This document shows, in pieces, positions 21,026-31,943 of a DNA stretch of 64,000 nt (within the stretch, counting starts at the first letter, position 1; the number at the start of each line of letters is the position of its first letter). The stretch is taken from positions 24,859,001 to 24,923,000 of the forward strand of contig JALGPY010000003.1 of assembly GCA_023055425.1 (NCBI GenBank), read 5' to 3'. The position numbers and the translations under genes are program-made. Origin of the DNA: Linanthus parryae. Taxonomy: Eukaryota; Streptophyta; Magnoliopsida; Ericales; Polemoniaceae. The notes beneath the pieces are model-generated. The model was given only the letters and a program-made list of their open reading frames with translations, was not told where the DNA came from and searched no databases.

Positions 21026-24000
21026 ATATAATGATCTGGATTTGCAGGAGAGTGGGGAATGAGGAGACTGTTCGCTCTTTGTTGGAGCTTTGTAGGCAGC
21101 ACAATCCGGAAGTGCTAGTGATGGTGGAACCTAGGGTTGACAACTCTTTGTTAGAATTGTGCCCTAGAGGCAATCAATTTATCCTGAAATATATATATAG
21201 ACTTACTATTCATTATGTTATCGATATGGAGATATCCTAACATGAATGAAGTCCTTAGAATATAAGTTTTATATTCTTAAATATCCCTAGTTGATTATAT
21301 TGTTTAATAGGACAATCAACTATATACTCGAATGGGGTTGGATTGATATAGAGATATCACGATCTAACACATGGGTATGCATTAGGATTAATGTCATACT
21401 AGATTGACCCACTTACGAGAAGGCTACATACAAGTTATGTAAAGTCACAAGCGCTTCTCGTAGTGACAACGGTATTGTCATCCTTAGACTTGAAGTCACT
21501 AGATCATCTAGTTGTGGAATGTTGTGTCTTGGTAGCGTCAAACGTTACACCGTGTCTGGGTAGCCATAAAGGCGCGTATCGGACCCAACATGAAGCAAGC
21601 TTAGAGATCGTAGTTATGTAGATAGAATTTGTCCCTCCCACATAACGGGAGCAAATATCCGCGACCACTCGAGGGATAGTGCTTATAGAATGTCTGGCCA
21701 GAATCAGATGGGATATTGATGTTATCGCATGGATAAGGCTATTCCCAGGATCGAGAAACTATGGATTGGGTATACGAGTGTGACTTGTATGTCTCGTGTC
21801 CAATCCGGATATAGAGACAAAGGGATGAGACAATACTTGCACAAGGTTTGTCGGAAGACTATTTCTATTAGTTGGGTGGAATGGATGTATTGCTAGACAC
21901 CGCTCCATGTTAGTAAATAGTTACTACCAACTAAGTAGAAATCTAGGGGGTCACGCGCCATATGGATTGAACTAGTCGTCGGCCACAAAGAGGACCCGAG
22001 CCCCTCTTTAGTGATTCGTTGCGTGATTTCTTCTTTCTCTTCCACCGTTCATTTCTAGCACAAGGAGTTGGAAGATCTAGATCTCAATCCTAGGCGTGGA
22101 TCAACCGTAGAGACGTGACACTAATCGCGTTTGAAGTCATCACAGAAACCTACAAGGTGACTATTACGAATCCTTTACTATCGTTATGAATTCTCTTCCT
22201 GTGATCCTTAGAGGGTCTTGTGCGGATCTTTTATTGTTTAATTCCGCTGCATAATCCATTAAAAAACCCTACACTCTTATGCTTAAAGGATTTGTAGAAG
22301 GTCATATTTTGATAAATTAGAGGTGGTAGAAGCTCATGGTTACTCTGGGGGTGGGGTGTGGCTATTTTGGAATAGCAATGCAGTGGAGGTTGAAGTGGTA
22401 GCTTCAAATTCTCAGGTAATTTCTGGTATTATTAAGAGAATAAATCAGCCTGACTGGTTTTTTTTCTGCAATCTATGCAAGTCCTTTTCTCAAGAATAGA
22501 GATGAATTATGGGAGTATTTAAGTGGTATGGCTAGATGTCATGGACTTCGTTTGATGTTAGGTGCGGATTTTAATCAAGTGGCAGCTGCTGCTGAGAAGA
22601 AATGGTGGGTTGGCTGATGTTAACAATGCAGAAGGATGGTTGATTGTATTTATGACTGTGAGTTGATTGATTTAGTTTTTGCGGGCCCAAAGTTCACTTG
22701 GACAAACTCTCAAGGTATAGGGAGGAATATTAGACAAAGGATTGATAGGGGCCTTTGTAATTAGAGTTGGGGGTAGCAATTTCCAAATACTTGGGTTCAA
22801 CATTTGGTAAGGATCAACTCGGATCATGATCCTTTTCTTATTGACATTGAGGGGTTGTGTCCTCCTCCAAGATCAAGAAATCCATTTAGGCTAGAGTTAG
22901 CCTGGTTTGCTAGCCTTGATTTTGTCTATTTGGTCCAGGAAGAATGGGGAAGGAGTTTACCTATTGCTGAGTTTGTCAGGCTTTTGGCCGAGGGATTGAG
23001 ACTTGGAATAGGGACGTGTTTGGTAATCTCTTTTAGAATAAGAGACATTTGATTGCCAAGCTTCATGGAATTCAAGTTAAATTGGCTTGTAGGGAGTGTA
23101 AATTTTTGGAGCAGCTGGTGCAAGAGTTACAAGTTCAATTGAATGAGGTGTTGGCCCAAGAGGAGTTATTCTGGTTTCAAAAGGCTAGAGTGGACAAAAT
23201 CCTATTGGGTGAAAAAAATACTAAGTATTTTCATATGAAAATGGTAATTAGAAGGAAGAGAAACAAGATCCCCATCCTAAATCTTGCTGATGGGGAATGG
23301 TGTGAAGATTCTCAGGGGTTTAAAGAGGCTGTTTCTCTTCATTTTCGGAAGCTTTATTATGGGGTGTCTGATCTCCCTGAAGATTGTGAATTTACATGGG
23401 GTAGGGTCTTTGATGAATAACTCAGTCAACTGAACCTTGGAGTTTCTGAGGAAGAAGTGAAAGGTGTGGTTATGAGTATGGGAAGCTTTAAAAGCACTGG
23501 TGTGGATGGCCTGCCTGCCTATTTTTATCAAGAGTTTTGGGATAATGTGAAGCATAGCCTCATTCCTATGGTCATAAATGATATTACAGAGGGTGTAGTG
23601 CTTGATAACATCAATGAGATCTTGTTTGTGCTAATTCCTAAGGTGGATAGTCCTGAGAGCTTTAGTGAATTTAGCCAATAAGCCTATGTAATGTCACTTT
23701 AAAAGTGATACAAAGTTGCTTACTATGAGGCTCAGACCTATGTTGCAGAGATTGATCCATCCCAATCAGTACAGCTTCCTTTCAAGCAGGTATGCTAGTG
23801 ACAACATTTTAATTGTTCAAGAAGTGATGCACACCCTCAAAAATATGAAAAGTAAGAAGGGAGGTCTTTTATGAAAATAGACGTAGCAAAGGCCTATGAT
23901 AGGGTTTGCTGGCAATTTCTGAATAAGGTGTTGCTGCAAATTAGTCTTCCTCTAAACTCGGTGCATCTTATCATGTCTGTGATTACAACTACTAAACCCA

Positions 24001-25830
24001 GTGTGCTTTGGAATGTGGAGAAGTTGGATGCTTTTATTCCCCAAAGAGGGTTGAGACAGGGGGATCCAATATCCCTTATCTCTTTTTATTGACTATGGAG
24101 CTGCTTGCGCGAAAAATTCAGAGGGCTGCTAATAAGGGGAGACGGAAAGGAATCAGGTATGCTAGAGGGGGTCCCATTGTCACTAAAGTCTTCTTTGCAG
24201 ATGATCTATTATTGTTTGGAGAGGCTACTGTGGCTCAAGTGGAGGTGATGTAAGAAGTTCTACAGGAGTTCTGTTCTGAAGCTGGTCAGAGAGTGAATTT
24301 TCAGAAGTCTAAATTATTTGTCTCTAGATCTGTGAATGTAGCTATAGCTAGAGAATTTGGAGAGATTGCTGGTATATGTCTCACTGCAGATGTGGGGCTC
24401 CACTTGGGGATGCCAATTGTCTCTAGCAGGATGAGTTGTCAAGGTACAAGCTGCGTTACAAGCTCTTCCTTGTTATGCCATGCCAATTTGTAGATTGCCA
24501 AGAAGTACTTTGTCTGAGATTGATAGTGCTTACTCCATATTTCTATTGGTTGGGGGAGGGGGGCTTTGGCAAGAGCAAAAATGCCTTTGGTGAGTTGGGC
24601 CAAAGTGCAATTACCTAAAAGTATGGGGGTTTATATATGAAAAATCTCAAAGCTTTTAACTGTGCCCTACTTGGGAAGACCGGATGGAGAATTCAAAACA
24701 GAGACTCTTCTACTTGTTCTGAGCTATTCAGAAAGAAATTTGAGGGTAAGAAACCTAAGCCATATCATTCAAAGGTGTGGAAGCATATTTATGGGGCTGT
24801 TGAAGAGCTGGGCTCAGGGAAGGGTAAAAATGTCATTACTGGCAGAGGCACCTTCTTGTGGTGGATCAATGGCTGGGTAAGTATAGACTCATTGATGTGG
24901 CTTGTGGAGTTGTTAGTGAGGACTTGATGTGTATCACTGTAGCTGAGTATTGGGATGACATGGAAGGATGGAAGTTGGAAGATCTCATATCCTTGTTGAA
25001 CAAACAGTGTTAAACATTATTCAAAGTGTGACTCTCCAAATTTCTTCTGCTGAAGAAGATTCAGTAACTTGGTTGGCAAATGGTAATGGAAAGTATATAG
25101 TTGCTTCTGCATATAAGGAACTAAGAAGTTGTATGGAAAATAATGGTAAATCCAAACTATAGGATGTGTGTTGGAAAGTCAAAGGTCCCCAGAGATGGAG
25201 ATATTTCTTATGGCTGTTGAAACAAAGTAGGTTATGTACACAACATCTCAAGGCCAATAGGGGTATCGTGGGTAATTCTTCTTGCTTGTTTTGTAACCAT
25301 GTATGTGAAACTTCAATTCATGCAGTAAGGGATTGCCCTTGGATTGAAGGGATCTGGAAAGTATTGGTGAAGGAGTGATGGGAGGAGTTCTTTCAGTTGA
25401 ATCTTGAGGAGTGGATTGCTGGTAATTTGGTGAAATGCAGCTGGAGTGATCATCCAAATCGATGCTGGGAAGTGCTGTTTTTAAACACAATTACTTCAAG
25501 TTGGATGTGGCATAACAATAGAATCCATGAGGAAGAGTTCAGGTTAGTAAGTGATCATGTCTCCTTTTTTATTGCTAGCTCAAGAAGGATGGAACATATT
25601 TTGGAGCTCAATGTGCAAAATATTCCTAAGAAACCAATGGTGGTGGTTGTTGTGTGTAGAGACCATTTTGGTAACTGGCAATGGGGTAGTGCAAATGCTA
25701 TTGCACATACCTCTATTTTAAATGGTGAACTGTGGGCTTTGTTGATTGGAGTTCAAAATCTGAAGCTCAAAGGTGGTTCTGGGGTAATTTTTGAAACAGA
25801 CTCGTGTTACAAAATAGTGCTGTGAACAAG
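21026..25830 (+). pseudogene. LINE ORF2: endonuclease, reverse transcriptase, RNase H-like
   Basis: Endonuclease start MIWICRRVGNEETVRSLLEL and VLVMVEPRVD, then the LTR insertion, then FDKLEVVEAHGYSGGVWLFW. RT motifs: STGVDGLPAYFYQEFWDNVK (RT1), MKIDVAKAYDRVCWQFLNKV (RT2), FIPQRGLRQGDPIS (RT4) and VFFADDLLLFGEA (catalytic FADD, about 24192-24230). zf-RVT: WRYFLWLLKQSRLCTQHL with CLFCNHVCETSIHAVRDCPW. The full family protein has about 1200-1400 residues; here it lies in at least eight frame-shifted pieces. Confidence 0.85.
21144..22278 (+). mobile_element. Solo LTR of an Angela-type Copia element, TSD CTCTT
   Basis: A 1125-bp LTR (21149-22273) starts TGTTAGAATTGTGCCCTAGAGGCAATC and ends AACCCTACA. 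Exact CTCTT flanks it at 21144-21148 and 22274-22278. The GCCCTAGAGGCAAT start is the hallmark of Angela/BARE-like LTRs (established knowledge), and the body aligns in places with the reverse strand of the LTRs at 47439-48883 and 54433-55875 (TGGCCAGA, CCACTCGAGGGAT and GTCTCGTGTCCAATCCGGAT). There is no internal region, so recombination between its two LTRs removed the rest. Confidence 0.92.
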
Positions 25831-26407
25831 CCCTTTTTGAGCTTGGTCAAGATTAGATCTTTACTGCAGGAGACTAGGTGTTCAGTTTCTTTGATTTGGA
25901 GAGAAAGTAACTTTAGCGGTTTGTTTAGCTAAGAATTCTTTGTTAGACAGAGATGGTAGTGTGTTCTATGAAACCCTTCCGGGCTTTTGTAAGAACTGGG
26001 TAGATTACGATAACAAAGGTAGGTCTACTATTATACTTGTTTTGTAATTGAAAACTCTTGTACCCAAGAAAAATGGTCTGAAAACACACAAGACAAAGAT
26101 ACCGTACTGGATAACATATAGATGGATGAATCTTGTACAATCCTCGTGAATAATGGACGTATCTCATTTTCATTTGGATCAGAAGGTTACTTGTATCAGC
26201 TTATGCTCTAACAAACTAACAAAGGTAGACTTGTAGCGATATATGGCAACAAGTACGATAAGAAGTAACTGTTTCTCACATTTTTTCCTAGAAAACGATA
26301 AAATAAGGATCTGTAGTTAGAAGAAAGGCGCCAGTGACCACATTCTGCATGTTCGCTGATGATGTTCAGCAGCATAAGGGGGAAGAGCACTTCAAGGGTC
26401 GAGGTCG

Positions 26408-26954
26408 TCACCTTCTTCTTTTAGTATCTTTCAGACAAACATAGTTAATCCCGTTCATCTTATTTATCCTACAAATCTTCTTCAGTGTAGCGGTAAAAGC
26501 ATCCTTACTCTGCATCAAGTATTAATTCTTTAATCAGCTCAAGAAATAACAAGAACATAAAATTGGGCATTATCTACTTTATTAGATCATCTATGAACCC
26601 ATGAAAATTTAACTCTTTAATCAGCTCGAGCAATATCAAGAACATGAAGATTGTCATGATCTGCTTTAGATCATACATGGCCCCATTAATCTCCGATATC
26701 TTACAGAATTTCTTTACAATGCCTATACAAGTTTACTTGTCCTGCATGAAATAGACATTTTTATCAGCTCAGTAATCATATAGTAACAAGTTGTTGCCAG
26801 AAGGTACACATATCCCAACTCATTACTGCTTTGACGTCATAAGCACTAGATTAAGAACACTGTACCTTCTGGCAACATGTTATATTTCAGACACCCGATT
26901 TCTTACCTCCCTCCCTTAATAAGTATAACCAACAAGAAAAGTAACACTACGATC

Positions 26955-26987
<33 letters not shown>

Positions 26988-29900
26988 AAATAATTATTGG
27001 ATTTATAACAGTCTAAATACTCTATATAGTATCACTTGTAGCGTTTGAGAAGTTGGATTACTTTGTTGACGCGACCACCTTTTGTTGGACAAGTTCCCGG
27101 ATCGAGACCCACCAGGCCACCATGATGGGGTCGATGCCCGCCAAAAAGAAAAATTGTTGAGCAGAAGACCACCAAGCATAGGGGGTTATATGACCATCTC
27201 ATGACCTATTTTCTATATCTTTTCAAGTCAAAATTCAAAACTAAACTGGTGTCTTACTTTAACCTATTTACCTGAAATTGGCCCTTGATGGAGAGATATT
27301 TAAGCTATATATATTAAAATTTTGTCGGATTGCCAAATTAAGTGTTCCGGATCGCTAGTGTTCCATGTTTCAGAACACGCGATTCAATTCACGATTAGCT
27401 AGGGACAGGGTACAAGAGAATTGTGTTATCTAGGGCATGACCGACGTTCACATTTGCCACCCTTCACTTTTGTGACTTGAATGTAGTGACTGACCCTACC
27501 AAAAGTGAACTGTTTGACGGAGACATTCCCATTCCTGGAGAGGAAAATTCTCCAGGACATACAAAGTAATTATCTTCTTAATACCTTCCCTAACCCAATC
27601 CTTTATATATTTATACTAAAAATGTAGAGAATTATTAGCTAAACCAACAGAAACCAACTCCAACAGATCTAAGAAACTATCAAGAACATTAAGCCAACAT
27701 ACTGGGTTACTATTAACTAACAGACAATACCATTATTTTTTAACAAACTCCTAGTAAGCATGAAATGATTTGACCACTTACTCAGACTACTGGTTAACTA
27801 AAAACTGAAGTCCACCTTAATCAGGTTTTCTCCATTTTTTCCTGGAATAAGTACACAGTGGTGGGTTTCTATCAAATAGATGCAAAAGCTCCACAGAGAA
27901 CATGGGATCCATTCATAATTAAAAGTTCAGAGTCACTGCCATGAAGAACCCACATACCATCACTTGACCGTTGATTAACAGATGTCTTACCGAGAAAGTG
28001 AGAACCTAAGACAAAGGGAAGTGTTCAAACCGAATTATCTCAGATGATAAAAAGTTCAGGCGGCAGCCAGATTTCTATCTTGAAACTTGCCAACAATGTG
28101 GGTGCCTCAGCCTAGGTTTCTTTCATGTGTCAGTAGTATTCTAAGCTAGTAAAGTTGTGAGTGCTTCTAGAGCTGTTTTCACGGAGTCCCAAGGTGAGAC
28201 AGAGGGTAGTTCAGAAAGAGGATAAGGACATTATGATCATTAGAGCGATCTTTTAAGAGTGGAAATGACTGAAGATAATAGAACAAATCAACAGGAGTGA
28301 ATTCTATCATATGAAAACACAGGCGGACCATAGTGCACGAACCTCCAACACGTTGGGTGGGTGTTTTAGCTTTACCCACTCAACAAATCATCTAAACCCC
28401 AACTACCGAGCAAACGACAGTTGCACCAGGAAGAAAAAAAACAAGCAACAAACAGTTCCCTGACCACATTTATAAAACACACATACACAGGAGAAGCCAG
28501 GGGGTGACACCTGTAATGTCTGGAATTTGCACCAGGTCAAAATTCGGCAATGGAATGGTAGTCATCAAAAATGTGATGGGACAGATTTGGTGGAACATGG
28601 GAGGCTACCAAGTCGTCGTTTCAAGTTATATTACTACCAAAACATAGAAACAAGATCCAGGGGGTCAGATTACTCTTTTCCTGTAAAAGATCCACCGTCT
28701 AGTATCATAAGAAATACGGGTGCAGGTGTGTCCGCCAATGCGGGTGCGCGTCGAGGGTTCAGGGCGGGTGCGGCGAAAATTTACGAGCATGTGCATACAC
28801 ATTACATAATTACACATGAAAAGAATACCCAATAATGGTCCAAATTACATATTAACCAAACACACTGACCATTCTGCAAAATAGTAATACACATCAGGTG
28901 TCCACGAGTCAAAAAAGATGGATGTTATTTTCATAACATTGTAGGTGTATTTTAGAAATAATAAAAAAATGTCCCTCCCTCCCTCCATTTACTTAAGTGT
29001 AGAAATAATATATATAAAAAAAAAGGACTTTCACCGAACTAAGAGTCCCTCCCTCCCTCCATTGGCAGGACAGATCAATTAAGAACTATTCTCAGATCCA
29101 TGAACACTTCAACGAGTACTACTCCACCATGACTATAGATGCATATATCAAGGAATAAGATCAGACACTTATAAATACCTCTTCAACTACATGAAAGCTA
29201 CACTACAAGTATATAACTATCTCGTACCATACATTTACAGAGACGGGAGAGCGAGAAGCTGATTTAGCCCAACAATTGCCCATATTTCAGGGGAATGGAT
29301 GTAAACACGGGACTCTTTAGTAACTAGCACCAATATCATTGATTGACCATTGATAATCAGATGTCCTACCAGCAAAACAAGAATCTAAAACAAGAGAGGA
29401 GTTGGTCAAACCAAATTGTCTCAGTAGCCAAAAAGTGCAAGCATCTGGCAGGTTTCCATTTTGACACTTGCGATCAGTGTAGGTGACTCGCACCCAAGGT
29501 TCTTCAGTAAATAGGTTGTATTCTGTAATGTGGTTAGAAATGGAAAATTTTAGTACTGCGCTTCTGGAACAGATTTTTCGGAGATGTGGGGTCAGGCAAT
29601 AGGGTGGTTAAGGAATTGGATGAGGACATTATGATCATTAGGATGATTTTTCATGATTGGAAAGACCGAGACAGATCACTGGTAGTAAACTATAACAAAT
29701 GAAACCACAGGCAAGCCTAGTGCACGAGCTACAAAACGTGGGTGAATGCTTTACAACTCAACCAATGAAACAAACCATCCTCGTCACAACTACCAAGTAA
29801 ACTATAGTTGCTCCACAAAAAATACATTCGAACAATTAAACTAACTGTATCACACTTGTCTCTGAACTGGAAATAACACGCACATACAAACGGGAGAAGC

Positions 29901-31432
29901 CAGCAGGGGGTCAAGAATTGACCGTGATGTCAAGTATCCATAAAGTCAACTTTCGGCAATGAAATGACAGACGTCAATATATCATGAGACAGACAGGGTG
30001 GACCTAGGAAGCATGCTTATAGGTCTGTAAGTTCAAATTATTGCATGGTCGTCTGAGTTACTTAATTTAGTACAGAATATAGATCTGGAAGGAAAAAAAC
30101 CAAGAAGGCTAAGGAACAAATAAACCTTTACCAATTTTAATGTGTGTGTGTGAAGAACGGCCCTTATAAAATATAATTGAGATGGTTTACCTCTCTGCTT
30201 CGCAATCTTGACTTAAACACGGCAACAAGATCCCTAACGGTCACATTAGTCCTTGTCATAAAAACAGCCCGGATTTCAGCTTCTCTGATAGATCCATTAT
30301 ACCTCGTATCTTCTCTCAACACAACATATTTATTCCCGTTGCTCACATTTAGCACGCAATTCTTCTTCAGTAAAGCGGTGAAAGCTTCTCTATCCTGCAT
30401 GAAATATTATAATTCTTTAGTCAGCTCAAGTAATATCATGAACATCATAAAATCGTCATGATCTGCTTTAAACCATATTTAGCCCCGTTGGTCTTTGATA
30501 TCCTACAAATTCAATTCAATATGCCTATAAAAGCTTCTATGTCCCAAAATAAGACACTTTATCAGCTCAATAAGGGAATAGTATCAAGTATTTGGAGCCA
30601 CACAGCTATATTTTGCCAGTTTTCATTCATACATAAAAGGACAAAACCAATAGGGCTAAGGGATTAATATCCTGTCAACAGTTTTAATGTGTGTGTCAAC
30701 GGCCCTTCTAAGATATGAATAGGCGAGTTTACCTCTCTGCTTCTTATTCTTGGCTTGAACATAGAAGCAAGATCTGCACAGGTCAAATTGGTCCTTGACA
30801 GTAGCACAGCCCGGACTTCATCTTTTGTGATAGGTACAATTACTGGAGATGGCGAGGATGTGTCCATTGCAAAAGTATCGTTGGTTTTAGAAGTAGACCA
30901 GGTATCATCTTTTGAAATATCTAATCCCTGCTAAAAACGAATCAGGAGTTAAAAAATGTTAAATAAGACGCTCAAAAGCCGAAGCTTGTATGTAGGTACA
31001 CAAGGTACTGCCCGATTTGAAACCTAATAAAAAAAAAAAAACTACAAATAATATTTTCCAGTTCAGGATTTTCTAGAGTAAAAACAGAACATGATCAACT
31101 GCTCTTGCCACTGCCCTAATTTTTATTCACAATGCTTTGTACCCTATAATAATTGGGGGGTTATTAGACAGATTTTCAGATGAACACACAAGAATAAACC
31201 AGTGCCCTAATTGTCATTCCTAATGCTCATAACACCACCATGTAATCAAAGGTGTTCAAGTCCTACTACGAAATTCGATTCCATATTAAAACACCAACAA
31301 TGGAAGCTGATAAGTTTCTCCAACCATGATCAAGCCAGCGATGCCACAGCCCAAACAGAGAGAATTGCTTCCGTACAGATCCTCCGCGCCACAGCCGCTA
31401 CACATCGGCGTCATCTGGAAATCGGACGACAT
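26408..31432 (-). CDS. Compact TFIIF alpha (RAP74)-like protein: zinc ribbon plus two winged-helix domains (gene B)
   Basis: Proposed minus-strand exons, all phase 0: 31432-31325 (36 codons, ATG preceded by an in-frame TAA; CSGCGAEDLYGSNSLCLGCG zinc ribbon), 30927-30733 (65 codons), 30394-30191 (68 codons), 26509-26408 (33 codons plus TGA). The product is about 202 residues. Splice sites: TTTAGCAG/GAG|GTAAAC, CATGCAG/GAG|GTAAAC, GATGCAG; the first donor ATG|GTTGG is the weakest call. Exons 2-4 form two RAP74 C-terminal winged helices: ITKDEVRAVLLSRTNLTCAD...RSRE plus DREAFTALLKK...YVVLRE, and IREAEIRAVFMTRTNVTVRD...RSRE plus SKDAFTATLKKICRI...YVCLKD. Family knowledge: this domain contacts FCP1 and TFIIB in transcription initiation. 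Full-length plant RAP74 is over 500 residues; the RAP30-binding and charged middle parts are absent here. It may be a working small protein or a processed-down duplicate. Confidence 0.65.
26673..26741 (-). pseudogene. Relic winged-helix second-half exon
   Basis: After a CATGCAG acceptor the frame reads DK*TCIGIVKKFCKISEINGA, a damaged version of the (S/N)KDAFTATLKKICRI exon, with a stop in the third codon and no donor recognised. One of several dead duplicates of this exon in the locus. Confidence 0.6.
26956..26985 (+). repeat. Poly-C tract of 30 nt
   Basis: Thirty C residues in a row directly after GATCT. The length is very prone to error in sequencing, so the exact number is not to be trusted. 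Confidence 0.9.
28600..28700 (-). pseudogene. Relic winged-helix first-half exon in gene B
   Basis: Minus-strand fragments EKSNLT, then in another frame LDLVSMF, correspond to SKSNMTTLDLVSIF of gene A (5179-5321). At least two frame changes. Upstream of it on the minus strand the expected second-half sequence is replaced by a GC-rich stretch with CGCACCCG repeats (28712-28780). Confidence 0.6.
28700..30190 (-). other. Third intron of gene B, upstream part
   Basis: Contains a GC-rich GGGTGCGGG-like segment (28712-28785), a duplicated GTCCCTCCCTCCCTCCATT at 28970 and 29044, and modules at 29140-29240, 29405-29500 and 29640-29960 shared with gene A. No gene recognised. Confidence 0.5.
28970..29063. 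repeat. Short insertion bracketed by GTCCCTCCCTCCCTCCATT
   Basis: A 19-bp direct repeat flanks about 55 bp (TACTTAAGTGTAG ... AAAAAAAAAGGACTTTCACC). CTCCCTCC followed by TTAAGTG resembles Stowaway MITE ends, but no TA duplication or inverted end is clear. It may also be a local tandem duplication. Confidence 0.4.
30476..30543 (-). pseudogene. Relic winged-helix second-half exon in the second intron of gene B
   Basis: Minus-strand frame DIEAFIGILN*ICRISKTNGA aligns with SKDAFTATLKKICRINKMNGI, with one stop. It shows that a complete exon once lay between exons 2 and 3. Confidence 0.65.
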
Positions 31433-31660
31433 TTATCTTCACAGCAGTACCTATACTACTCCCCAAAATTCACAGAATTAGGGCGGTGAAACTCATGTAA
31501 AAGCTGGGGTGAATCCGATCAGACATATGATTTCGCAAGAAGGGTACCTTACCTTTTGGATCGCTGATGCAGGAGGTGAAACTTAGATCGTCTTCAGAGT
31601 TTCGTCGTCTCCGTTGTAGAACTTCCTCCCATGCTGATCTTGCAAAATGCAAGGGCTGGC
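31433..31660 (-). promoter_or_regulatory. 5' UTR/promoter region of gene B (paralogous to gene A)
   Basis: The stretch 31500-31650 aligns with 16320-16470 (AGTTTCGTCGTCTCCG, GCTGATCTTGC). Conserved non-coding sequence upstream of both zinc-ribbon exons is best explained as leader or promoter. No clear TATA box could be assigned. Confidence 0.4.
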
Positions 31661-31833
31661 TGTTTTTTAGATAATCAGAGTGCTACCCGTCTTGCAAATT
31701 GGTCTTTGTAAAATACTCTATTTACTTATGTTAAGTTGTTGACCTCACTTCAACAAAATTTTTCACCACTTCGTACTATTACTCTCTCTCTCCGCAACTG
31801 CAACTACTACGGCAACTGATCATCTTTTCTTCC

Positions 31834-31943
31834 ATGGCGTCCTCCGCTGCTTCCTCTACCTCCTCCGCTCCGGCCTCCGGCGCACCCCACCCGAACCTCG
31901 TCGCCACAGTCACGGAGTCTGGCCTACCCACCGTCGAAGAACA
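31834..31943 (+). pseudogene. N-terminal reading frame of unknown gene, cut by a Copia LTR
   Basis: ATG at 31834 opens a 37-codon frame, MASSAASSTSSAPASG then APHPNLVATVTESGLPTVEE, Ser/Ala-rich and GC-rich, directly upstream of the LTR start at 31944. A (CT)n-rich leader precedes it. It looks like a real plant first exon or a gag start, but I recognise no family. Confidence 0.4.

Larger units (their letters stand above)
19400..26072 (+). mobile_element. Decayed L1-type LINE retrotransposon, split by a solo LTR
   Basis: In order: DUF4283 (19710-20015), zinc knuckle CGVFGHRKDKC (about 20177-20210), start of the AP-type endonuclease (21026-21148), solo LTR insertion, rest of endonuclease (22274-22830), linker (22860-23420), reverse transcriptase with FADD box (23430-24300), zf-RVT (25166-25350) and an RNase H-like tail (25600-25830). 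All frames carry stops. The 3' end is near 26070, where the duplicated locus of gene B begins; no clear A tail or target duplication was found, so both ends are approximate. Confidence 0.85.
26510..28599 (-). other. Third intron of gene B with modules and exon relics
   Basis: Holds a decayed WH exon (26673-26741), a 30-nt poly-C tract (26956-26985) and modules at 27740-27850, 28030-28120 and 28250-28530 that recur in gene A. No complete reading frame seen. Confidence 0.5.
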
